NCBI GenBank assembly: GCA_019119635.1
Contig: DWWP01000007.1
Span: 1-39,671, forward strand
DNA: 39,671 nt
Origin: Candidatus Dietzia intestinipullorum
Lineage (GTDB): Bacteria; Actinomycetota; Actinomycetes; Mycobacteriales; Mycobacteriaceae
Reading direction: 5' to 3'
A model generated the notes under the pieces. The model saw only the letters and a list, made by a program, of their open reading frames with translations. It was not told the DNA's origin and made no database searches. Made by a program: the position numbers and the translations under genes. Each line of letters opens with the position of its first letter. The first letter of the stretch is position 1. Shown here one piece after another: positions 1-6,855 of this stretch.

Positions 1-3
1 AGA

Positions 4-123
4 GTTACGGCGGCCATAGCGGCAGGGAAACGCCCGGTCCCATTCCGAACCCGGAAGCTAAGCCTGCCAGCGCCGATGGTACTGCACTCGTGAGGGTGTG
101 GGAGAGTAGGTCACCGCCGAACA
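4..123 (+). rRNA. rrf: 5S ribosomal RNA
   Basis: The 5S signature is clear: the central CCATTCCGAACCCGGAAG block, the GGTACTGCA segment and a closing helix in which the 5' GTT..CGGCGG pairs with the 3' CCGCCGAAC. Length is about 119 nt, normal for the family. It is presumably the last gene of an rrn operon whose 16S and 23S genes lie upstream of the window. End positions are accurate to a few bases. Confidence 0.97.
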
Positions 124-135
124 CAACTTCAGAAG

Positions 136-167
136 AAGCCCGGATCCGCAGCGGATCCGGGCTTTTT
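136..167 (+). terminator. Rho-independent terminator of the rrn operon
   Basis: A perfect 13-bp inverted repeat (AGCCCGGATCCGC, then its complement, around one central base) is followed by a run of five T. It begins about 14 nt after the 5S rRNA and is the classic end of an rRNA operon. Confidence 0.92.
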
Positions 168-330
168 CGTCGTGCTCCCCACGACTCGGGCCCTGCGCCC
201 CGGGTGGCCCGCGTCGACGCCGGCCCGGTGCCGGAGAACGCCGCGACCTGCACCCGAGACGTCGTGATGCGACCGACCGTAGGCGGGACCGGCACAAAAA
301 CGGACCGTAGTCCGAAGCGGTCGGGGAGGA

Positions 331-343
331 CCACGTAACGTGG
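331..343. promoter_or_regulatory. 13-bp palindrome upstream of fadA (candidate operator)
   Basis: CCACGT-A-ACGTGG is a perfect inverted repeat 47 bp before the fadA start. The rest of the 168-390 gap holds no gene; it has a short hairpin (CGGAC-CGTA-GTCCG, 301-314) and two copies of GACCGTAG. A fatty-acid-responsive TetR-type repressor is a reasonable guess for such a site, but nothing in the sequence identifies the regulator. Confidence 0.35.
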
Positions 344-390
344 GCGGAACACGTACCAGCTCCGCCCAGAGAAAGGCCCTGGACCCACCC

Positions 391-1602
391 ATGACCGAGG
401 CATTCATCTACGACGCCATCAGGACCCCGCGAGGCAAAGGCAAGCCCGGCGGGGCCCTCCACGGCGTCAAGCCGATCGATCTGGCCGTCGGCCTGATCGG
501 GGAGATGCGCGAGCGTTTCCCCGATCTCGACGAGAACCGGATCTCGGACATCATCTACGGGATCGTCACCCCGCTCGGCGACCAGGGGATGGATCTCCCG
601 CGCATCGCCGCCCTCGCCGCAGGGATGCCGGACACCGTCGCCGGCGTCCAGATCAACCGCTTCTGTGCTTCCGGCCTCTCCGCCGTCAACATGGCCGCCC
701 AGAAGATCCGTTCTGGCTGGGACGAGGTCGTCCTCGCCGGCGGAGTCGAGTCCATGTCGCGCGTGCCGATGGGCACCGACGGCGGCGCATGGGCCCTGGA
801 CCCCGCCACCAACTACGACACCTACTTCTCCCCGCAGGGGATCGGCGCCGACCTCATCGCCACCATCGAGGGCTTCAGCCGCGAGGACGTCGACCGGTAC
901 GCCGAGCGCTCACAACGACTGGCGGCGCAGGCGTGGGACGAGGGGCGCTTCGACAAGTCCGTCGTCCCCGTCAAGGACATCAACGGCATCACGATCCTCG
1001 ACCGGGACGAGCACATGCGGCCCGGCACGACAGCCGAGACCCTCGGTGGGCTCAAGCCGTCGTTCGCGATGGTCGGCGACATGGGCGGGTTCGACGCCGT
1101 CGCCCTGCAGAAGTACCACTGGATCGAGGAGATCGACCACGTCCACCACGGTGGTAATTCGTCCGGCATCGTCGACGGTGCCGCACTCGTCGTGGTGGGC
1201 TCGGAGAAGGCCGGCCGCGAGATGGACATGACGCCGCGGGCCCGCGTGGTCTCCGCCGCCACCTCCGGCGCCGACACCACCATCATGCTCACCGGTCCCA
1301 CCCCGGCCGCCAAGAAGGCCCTCGAGACCGCCGGACTGACCGCCGACGACATCGACCTCTGGGAGATCAACGAGGCCTTCGCCTCCGTCGTGCTGCGATT
1401 CCAGAAGGACATGGACATCCCCGACGAGAAGCTCAACGTCAACGGCGGGGCGATCGCCATGGGCCACCCCCTCGGCGCCACCGGCGCGATGATCACCGGC
1501 ACCGTGCTCGACGAGCTCGAGCGCACCGGCGGCAAGCGCGCCCTCGTCACGCTCTGTGTGGGCGGCGGCATGGGTGTCGCCACCATCATCGAGCGCGTCT
1601 GA
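391..1602 (+). CDS. fadA: Acetyl-CoA C-acyltransferase (3-ketoacyl-CoA thiolase, FadA)
   Basis: Thiolase for the last step of fatty-acid beta-oxidation: 3-ketoacyl-CoA plus CoA gives acetyl-CoA and a shortened acyl-CoA. The 403-aa product has all catalytic elements: nucleophile Cys92 in NRFCASG, the NEAFA segment, His359 in [10 protein letters not shown], and Cys389 in the C-terminal LCVGGGMG. The ATG at 391 gives the normal family N-terminus ([16 protein letters not shown]) and follows a GAAAGG ribosome site; an in-frame GTG at 340 would add an atypical leader. fadB starts 43 bp later on the same strand, so the two form an operon for the alpha2beta2 trifunctional complex known from the M. 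tuberculosis FadAB system. Confidence 0.95.
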   Translation: MTEAFIYDAIRTPRGKGKPGGALHGVKPIDLAVGLIGEMRERFPDLDENRISDIIYGIVTPLGDQGMDLPRIAALAAGMPDTVAGVQINRFCASGLSAVNMAAQKIRSGWDEVVLAGGVESMSRVPMGTDGGAWALDPATNYDTYFSPQGIGADLIATIEGFSREDVDRYAERSQRLAAQAWDEGRFDKSVVPVKDINGITILDRDEHMRPGTTAETLGGLKPSFAMVGDMGGFDAVALQKYHWIEEIDHVHHGGNSSGIVDGAALVVVGSEKAGREMDMTPRARVVSAATSGADTTIMLTGPTPAAKKALETAGLTADDIDLWEINEAFASVVLRFQKDMDIPDEKLNVNGGAIAMGHPLGATGAMITGTVLDELERTGGKRALVTLCVGGGMGVATIIERV

Positions 1603-1645
1603 GCCCGGCCCACCGACACCACAGCCATACAGGAGTAGAAAACCA

Positions 1646-3835
1646 GTGAGCGACAACATGTTCCGGTGGGACAAGGACGGCGACGGGATCGTCACCCTCA
1701 CCATGGACGACCCCGACCACGGCGCCAACACGATGAACTCACGCTTCATCGACGACTTCGACTCGACCGTCGGCCGCATCGAAGCCGAGAAGGAGTCCAT
1801 CACCGGCGTCGTCCTGACGTCGGCCAAGAAGAGCTTCTTCGGCGGCGGCGACCTCAAATCCATGATCACCGCCGGCCCCGAGGACGCCGAGGAGCTGTAC
1901 GAGCGCTCCCTCGGCATCAAGGGCCGCATGCGGGCACTCGAGACGTGCGGCGTCCCGGTGGTGGCCGCGATCAACGGCGCGGCCCTCGGCGGGGGCCTCG
2001 AACTCGCGCTCGCCTGCCACCACCGGGTGATGGCCGACGCCCGCGGTGCCAAGGTGGGCCTGCCCGAGGTCACGCTCGGGCTGCTGCCGGGCGGCGGCGG
2101 CATCGTCCGTACCGTCCGGATGTTCGGGCTGGCGCAGGCCGTGCCCAACATCCTCATGTCGGGCAGGTCCTTTGTCCCGGCCAAGGCCCTCGAGTCGGGA
2201 CTGGTCGACGAGGTCGTGGCGCCCGATCAGCTCGTCGACACCGCCAAGGCGTGGATCAAGACCGGTCCGGACGCCAGCCAGCCGTGGGACCGCAAGGGGT
2301 GGACACTGCCCGGCGGCACGGTCGACGACAGAGAGCTGGCCTCGGTGCTGCCGTCGTTCCCGGCCAACATGCGCAAGCAGACCAAGGGCGCGCCCTCCCC
2401 GGCGCCGCGGGCCATCATGTCCGCCGCGGTCGAGGGCTCGCAGGTCGACTTCGCCACCGCCGAGCAGATCGAGGCACGGTACTTCGTCTCGCTCGTCACC
2501 GGCACCGTGTCGAAGAACATGATCCAGGCGTTCTTCTTTGACATGCAGCACTGCTCCTCGGGCGGCGCGCGCCCCAAGGCTGCGGACGGCTCGGAGATCC
2601 CCAAGACCGAGTTCACCAAGGTCGGCGTCCTCGGCGCCGGCATGATGGGCGCCGGCATCGCCTATGTCTGCGCCAAGGCCGGCATCGAGGTGGTCCTCAA
2701 GGACGTCGAGCAGGCGAACGCCGAGAAGGGCAAGGCCTACGCGGAGAAGATCGAGGCCAAGGCGCTCGAGCGCGGCCGCACCACCGAGGAGAAGTCCGCG
2801 GCCCTGCTGGCCCGCATCACGCCGACCACCGATCCGCAGGACCTGGCCGGTTGCGACACCGTCATCGAGGCGGTGTTCGAGTCGCCCGAGCTCAAGAAGA
2901 CGGTGTTCCAGGAGGTCGAGGACGTCGTCAACCCCGACGCGCTCCTCGGCTCCAACACGTCCACTCTCCCGATCACGGATCTCGCCACCGGCGTGCAGCG
3001 GCCCGAGGACTTCATCGGCGTGCACTTCTTCTCGCCGGTCGACAAGATGCAGCTGGTCGAGATCATCAAGGGCGAGAAGACCACGCCCGAGACGCTGGCC
3101 AAGGCCATCGATCTGACGTTGGCGATCCGCAAGATCCCGATCGTCGTCAACGACTCGCGCGGCTTCTACACCTCCCGGGTCATCGGCACGTTCGTCAACG
3201 AGGCGATCGGCATGCTCGACGAGGGCATCGAGCCGGCGACAATCGAGCAGGCCGGGCGGTTGGCCGGCTACCCGGCGGCACCGCTGCAGCTGTCGGACGA
3301 GCTGAACCTCAACCTCATGGTCAAGATCCGCCAGGCCACCCGCGAGGCCGAGGAGGCCGCCGGCAAGGAGTACGTGCCCACGTCCTCCGATCGCGTGGTC
3401 CTCAAGATGGTCGAGGAGTTGGAGCGGTCCGGCCGGGCCGCCGGCGCCGGCTTCTACGACTACACCGACGGCACGCGCGGCGGACTTTGGCCGGGCCTGC
3501 GGGAGGCGTTCGCCTCGTCGGTCGACAACGCCCCGCCGCTGCAGGACCTCATCGACCGCATGATCTTCGCCGAGGTCCTCGAGACCCAGAAGTGTGTGGA
3601 CGAGGGCGTGATCTCAGGCGACGCCGACGCGAACATCGGCTCGATCATCGGGATCGGGTTCCCGGCCTGGACCGGCGGCACCCGGCAGTTCGCGAAGAAC
3701 TACACCGCGCCCGGCGAGACGGTCGCCTCGGGTTACAGGGGCTTCGTGGCCCGCGCCGAGGAGCTCGCCGCGAAGTACGGCGAGCACTTCGCACCGACCG
3801 AGTCGCTGAAGAAGCTGGCGGCCGAGCAGGGCTGA
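1646..3835 (+). CDS. fadB: Beta-oxidation multifunctional protein (enoyl-CoA hydratase / 3-hydroxyacyl-CoA dehydrogenase, FadB)
   Basis: A 729-aa two-enzyme fusion. Residues about 1-200 are a crotonase domain with oxyanion-hole glycines (GAALGGGLELAL) and both catalytic glutamates in place (GLEL and LPEV). From about residue 323 comes the NAD-binding Rossmann fold of 3-hydroxyacyl-CoA dehydrogenase (VGVLGAGMMGAGIA), then the 3HCDH C-terminal domains (IGVHFFSPVDKMQLVEII; NDSRGFYTSR). It hydrates trans-2-enoyl-CoA and oxidises the 3-hydroxy product for FadA. GTG at 1646 is chosen because AGGAG lies 10 nt upstream; the longer reading frame back to 1556 overlaps fadA and lacks family similarity. 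It is the second gene of the fadAB operon. Confidence 0.95.
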   Translation: MSDNMFRWDKDGDGIVTLTMDDPDHGANTMNSRFIDDFDSTVGRIEAEKESITGVVLTSAKKSFFGGGDLKSMITAGPEDAEELYERSLGIKGRMRALETCGVPVVAAINGAALGGGLELALACHHRVMADARGAKVGLPEVTLGLLPGGGGIVRTVRMFGLAQAVPNILMSGRSFVPAKALESGLVDEVVAPDQLVDTAKAWIKTGPDASQPWDRKGWTLPGGTVDDRELASVLPSFPANMRKQTKGAPSPAPRAIMSAAVEGSQVDFATAEQIEARYFVSLVTGTVSKNMIQAFFFDMQHCSSGGARPKAADGSEIPKTEFTKVGVLGAGMMGAGIAYVCAKAGIEVVLKDVEQANAEKGKAYAEKIEAKALERGRTTEEKSAALLARITPTTDPQDLAGCDTVIEAVFESPELKKTVFQEVEDVVNPDALLGSNTSTLPITDLATGVQRPEDFIGVHFFSPVDKMQLVEIIKGEKTTPETLAKAIDLTLAIRKIPIVVNDSRGFYTSRVIGTFVNEAIGMLDEGIEPATIEQAGRLAGYPAAPLQLSDELNLNLMVKIRQATREAEEAAGKEYVPTSSDRVVLKMVEELERSGRAAGAGFYDYTDGTRGGLWPGLREAFASSVDNAPPLQDLIDRMIFAEVLETQKCVDEGVISGDADANIGSIIGIGFPAWTGGTRQFAKNYTAPGETVASGYRGFVARAEELAAKYGEHFAPTESLKKLAAEQG

Positions 3836-3860
3836 TCAACGCCGCTGCAGGGCTGAAGAG

Positions 3861-3892
3861 ACGGCCGCCCCCGGTTTCCCGGGGGCGGCCGT
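3861..3892. terminator. Bidirectional terminator between fadB and heme oxygenase
   Basis: Perfect 14-bp arms (ACGGCCGCCCCCGG and complement) around a TTTC loop, in the 73-bp gap between convergent fadB and the heme oxygenase gene. There is no strong U tract, as is usual in high-GC actinobacteria, but the stem is very stable and well placed for both genes. Confidence 0.8.
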
Positions 3893-3908
3893 CGTCGTCG
3901 ATCGGCGC

Positions 3909-4547
3909 TCAGCAGATGCCGGCGGCTTCCAGGTCGAGGAAGATCTGATGATTGAGATCGAACGCCCGGGTGGCGGCCGCCAGGGTCGCCTCACGCTCGG
4001 TGTCGGTCAGTGGTAGCGCGTTGAGCGCGGCCCGGTAGCCGTCCTTGTAGACCTTGGGCTTGGGGATCTCGAATTCGTAGAAGCTCAGGCCGTCCTCCAC
4101 CCCGTAGTGGCGGCGGACCATGGTCTTGATGATCTGGCCACCCGACAGGTCTCCCAGGTAGCGGACGTAGTGGTGGCCGACCAGTGCGGCGGGGTCCCCC
4201 ACGCACCGCTCGAGTTCGGCCACGTAGGCCTCGGTTGCCGGCACCCGGACGTCGCAGGCGTGGCCTGCGACGGCGTGCGTCTCCAGGTCTGCGGCGAGGG
4301 CAACTGTCCGATCGAGACGTGAATCCAGGATCGGCGCGATGCGGGGATCGTCGCGCACCTCGTCGCATGCGCTCTCGAGCGCTTGGTAGACCGGCAACGA
4401 CTGGTGGAGGAGCGCGACGAGCCCGTCAACGCTTCCCTCTCCCGACATGAGCCGGGTGATGAATCCGGCATTCTCCGCGCGATCATGCGCAATCGCCGTG
4501 GAATCCTGCAATGCGCGTGACAGTGGCGCGGATAGCGTCGTCTCCAA
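3909..4547 (-). CDS. hmuO: Heme oxygenase (HmuO/HO-1 family)
   Basis: Oxygenase that opens heme to biliverdin, CO and Fe(2+), releasing iron from host or scavenged heme. The product is 212 aa, against about 215 for C. diphtheriae HmuO. The proximal heme ligand is His21 in IAHDRAEN; the distal helix GDLSGGQ is intact within HHYVRYLGDLSGGQIIKTM; and the C-terminal KVYKDGYR..LN block is present. No ATG fits: the family N-terminus is matched by TTG at 4547, which has GGAGGA only 3-4 nt upstream, a rather short spacing. The promoter carries a DtxR-type box (4564-4582), so iron repression is likely. Its upstream neighbour on this strand is the MalY-like gene, but the box suggests a transcript of its own. 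Confidence 0.93.
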   Translation of the reverse strand: METTLSAPLSRALQDSTAIAHDRAENAGFITRLMSGEGSVDGLVALLHQSLPVYQALESACDEVRDDPRIAPILDSRLDRTVALAADLETHAVAGHACDVRVPATEAYVAELERCVGDPAALVGHHYVRYLGDLSGGQIIKTMVRRHYGVEDGLSFYEFEIPKPKVYKDGYRAALNALPLTDTEREATLAAATRAFDLNHQIFLDLEAAGIC

Positions 4548-4563
4548 TGGTCCTCCAACGTCA

Positions 4564-4582
4564 TTAGGGTTGCCTAAGACTA
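4564..4582 (-). promoter_or_regulatory. DtxR/IdeR-type iron box over the hmuO promoter
   Basis: The 19 bp match the DtxR/IdeR consensus (TTAGGTTAGSCTAACCTAA) at 13 positions. Read on the minus strand, it contains a TAGTCT -10-like hexamer (4582-4577) and ends 16 bp before the heme oxygenase start, so a bound iron-loaded repressor would cover the promoter. C. diphtheriae hmuO is a known DtxR target; the match here is by eye. Confidence 0.7.
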
Positions 4583-4648
4583 CGATGCGGACCGCGAAGA
4601 TGCCATACCCTCGTGGCCCGGATCCGGCGGTGCCCGAACAGCGATCCC

Positions 4649-5803
4649 TTACGGCTGATCGCGGTTCGCGATCGCCCCCATCCGCACGAAGGCCTCGGTG
4701 AGGATCTCCTCGGAACAGGCGAAGTTCACGCGGACGAACCCCTTGCCCTGGCTGCCGAACGCCGGGCCGTTGCTCAGTGCCACCCGGCCCTCGTCCAGGA
4801 AGGCCGCTGCCGGGTCGTCGCCGAGGCCCGGGTACGCGCGCAGGTCGATCCACGCCACGAACCCGGCATCGGGACGCCGCCACCGCGCGCGGGGCAGGTG
4901 CTCGGCGAGCAGGCTGTCCATGAGGTCCAGGTTGGCGGCGAGCGCGCCCCGGAGCTCGTCGAGCCAGTCGAGTGACTTCGTGAGCGCGGCCTCGCCGGCC
5001 AGGGCGCCGAAGTGTCCGACGGCCCCGGACAGCGACGACCGCCGCACCTCGAATCGCTCAGGGTTGCCGTTGATGACGAACGCGCACTTGAGGCCGGCCA
5101 GGTTGAACGCCTTGGATGCCGACGAGATGGCCAGCCCCACCTCGCGGGCGGTGCCCGAGACGGCGAGGAAGGAGTGGAACTCCACGCCCGGCATGGTCAG
5201 CGGTGCCCAGATCTCATCGGAGACCACCACGGCGTCGTACTTCGCGGCGAGGTCCGCCAACGCGGCGAGCTCTCCGGGGGAGTGGAGCACGCCGGTCGGA
5301 TTGTGCGGGTGGCTGAGGAGGATCCCGCGGGCGCCGTCCGACAGCGCCCGCTCGATGCCCTCCAGGTCCAGGAGCGGAGCGTCGCCGTCGTGGTCCAGGA
5401 GCGGTACCGCCACGGGCGACATCCCCACGCGCCGGATCCACGGCGCGAACGGCATGTACACCGGCGGCGTGTAGACCACACCGCTGCCGGCGGGGAGGGT
5501 CCGCGCGAGTGTCTCCCGCACGCCCACCCCGACGTCGTTGACGGGCACCACAGACTCGGGCGGGACGCGGTAGCCGAACCGCGAGTAGTAGCCCGCGCAC
5601 ACCCCGGCGAACCGCTCGATCTCGGCGAAGTAGCCGGTGTCCCCGTCGGCCACGGCGGCCGCGAGGCGCTCGCGGATGGCGGGGGCCAGCAGGACATCGG
5701 TCTCCGCGACGAAGAGCGGGAGGACGTCCTCCGGGTGCGCCACCCATTTCTGGCTCCGTCGCCGTCGTAGCTCGGATTCGGGGAGATCCAGGGGGAACGG
5801 CAC
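4649..5803 (-). CDS. PLP-dependent C-S beta-lyase (MalY/PatB family aminotransferase)
   Basis: A fold-type I PLP enzyme of 384 aa, probably a cystathionine/cysteine-conjugate beta-lyase that releases thiol, pyruvate and ammonia. Seen: the NPTG motif (168-171), SDEIW (195-199, the Asp that binds the PLP pyridine nitrogen) and the Schiff-base Lys231 in SSASKAFNLAGLKC, a typical MalY/PatB arrangement. The N-terminal SQKWVAHPEDVLPLFVAE also fits the family, whose members usually read R.G..KW. GTG at 5803 is chosen for GAGAGGA 9 nt upstream; the frame stays open far upstream but antisense to hemD. A TACCCT -10 candidate lies at 5847-5842. It is divergent from hemD. The substrate cannot be told from the sequence. 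Confidence 0.85.
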   Translation of the reverse strand: MPFPLDLPESELRRRRSQKWVAHPEDVLPLFVAETDVLLAPAIRERLAAAVADGDTGYFAEIERFAGVCAGYYSRFGYRVPPESVVPVNDVGVGVRETLARTLPAGSGVVYTPPVYMPFAPWIRRVGMSPVAVPLLDHDGDAPLLDLEGIERALSDGARGILLSHPHNPTGVLHSPGELAALADLAAKYDAVVVSDEIWAPLTMPGVEFHSFLAVSGTAREVGLAISSASKAFNLAGLKCAFVINGNPERFEVRRSSLSGAVGHFGALAGEAALTKSLDWLDELRGALAANLDLMDSLLAEHLPRARWRRPDAGFVAWIDLRAYPGLGDDPAAAFLDEGRVALSNGPAFGSQGKGFVRVNFACSEEILTEAFVRMGAIANRDQP

Positions 5804-5841
5804 GGTCGGTGATCCTCTCGTGGGCTGGCGGGCACACCCAG

Positions 5842-5893
5842 GGTAGTGCGCGCGCGATCCCGCCCGTGCCCGGACGTGGTCCATGATGGGTGG
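5842..5893. promoter_or_regulatory. Divergent promoter region, MalY-like gene / hemD
   Basis: Minus strand: TACCCT (5847-5842) as a -10 for the MalY-like gene. Plus strand: CATGAT (5882-5887) lies six bases before the hemD GTG at 5894, the spacing of a leaderless transcript. Both are inferences from the -10 pattern and spacing. Confidence 0.4.
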
Positions 5894-6799
5894 GTGACAG
5901 ACTCCGTCCCGCCCTCGCCACACACCGCCCGGCCGCTGCACGGACGCACCGTCGCCGTGACCGCCGCCCGCCGTGCCTCCGAGCAGATCACCCTCCTCGA
6001 GCGACGTGGGGCCACCGTTCTGCACGCCCCGGCGATCCGGACGATCCCCCTCGCCCACGACCGCGTGGTGCGCGAGGCGACCGACCGGCTGCTCGCCGCC
6101 CCCGCGGACCTCATGGTGCTCACCACCGCCAGCGGCGTGCGCTGGTGGCTGGAGGTCTGCCGGGAATGGGATGTGGCCGACGACGTCCTCGCGCTCCTGG
6201 GGCGGGTGCCGCTGTACTCGCGGGGCGCCAAGACCACCGGCGCGATCCGGGCGGCCGGGCTGCGGGAACACGCGGCGGCGGCCAGCGAGGCCAGCCCCGA
6301 ACTGCTGGAGATGCTCCTCGAACGCGGGGTCGAGGGACTCACGGTGGGGGTCCAGCTCCAGGGCACCGGGTCGGCATGGAACCCCATGGCCCCGCTGCTG
6401 GACGGGCTCCGGGCCGCCGGCGCCGAGGTGGTCGAGGTGCCCGTCTACCGATGGGAGCTGCCCGAGGACCTCGATGCCCTCGACGACCTGGTGCGCACCA
6501 TCGCCCGGGGTGGCGTGGACGGCGTCACCTTCACCTCCGCCCCGGCGGTGGCGGCCGTCCTCGAGCGGGCGCGGGCCACCGGTGTGTACGCGCAGCTGCT
6601 CGCGGCGCTGCGCGGCCCCGTCGCGGCATTGTGCGTCGGCCCGGTGACGGCGGAGCCGCTGGTGGACCTGGACGTGCCCGTGAGCTGCCCCGACCGGATG
6701 CGGCTGGGGGCGCTGATGAAGCACACCACCGAGGTGCTGTCCCGGGCCGGGGGTCCGGGCGGGGCCGCGGCGCCCGACGATGACTACTATCGACGATAG
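5894..6799 (+). CDS. hemD: Uroporphyrinogen-III synthase family protein (HemD)
   Basis: HemD cyclises and isomerises hydroxymethylbilane to uroporphyrinogen III in heme and corrinoid synthesis. The 301-aa product has the family's weakly conserved pattern: N-terminal GRTVAVTAARRASEQITLLERRGATVLHAPAIRTIPLA, a central VGVQLQGTG segment, then a second alpha/beta domain with VEVPVYRWELP and VDGVTFTSAPAVAAVLERA. No C-terminal regulator domain is present, unlike some actinobacterial HemD fusions. GTG at 5894 matches the family N-terminus and follows a CATGAT -10 candidate by 6 nt. The last codons (DDDYYRR, stop at 6797-6799) lie inside the operator of the next gene, copA. The pathway is thematically linked to the nearby heme oxygenase. 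Confidence 0.85.
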   Translation: MTDSVPPSPHTARPLHGRTVAVTAARRASEQITLLERRGATVLHAPAIRTIPLAHDRVVREATDRLLAAPADLMVLTTASGVRWWLEVCREWDVADDVLALLGRVPLYSRGAKTTGAIRAAGLREHAAAASEASPELLEMLLERGVEGLTVGVQLQGTGSAWNPMAPLLDGLRAAGAEVVEVPVYRWELPEDLDALDDLVRTIARGGVDGVTFTSAPAVAAVLERARATGVYAQLLAALRGPVAALCVGPVTAEPLVDLDVPVSCPDRMRLGALMKHTTEVLSRAGGPGGAAAPDDDYYRR

Positions 6800-6801
6800 T
6801 A
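6785..6801. promoter_or_regulatory. Copper-gene operator 1: TACTAT-N5-ATAGTA at the copA promoter
   Basis: TACTATCGACGATAGTA is a perfect 17-bp palindrome centred on 6793. Its left half doubles as a TACTAT -10 hexamer, 54 bp before the copA ribosome site. The same half-sites and spacing occur at the ctaG start (11156-11172). The form resembles BlaI/MecI/CopY-family operators (half-sites TACTA/TAGTA), a family with known copper-responsive members, but no such regulator is in the window. Confidence 0.75.
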
Positions 6802-6855
6802 ATCAGCGTGCCCGGCGACGGGGTCGCCCCTGGGCGCCGGATCAGGAGGTCGCCC

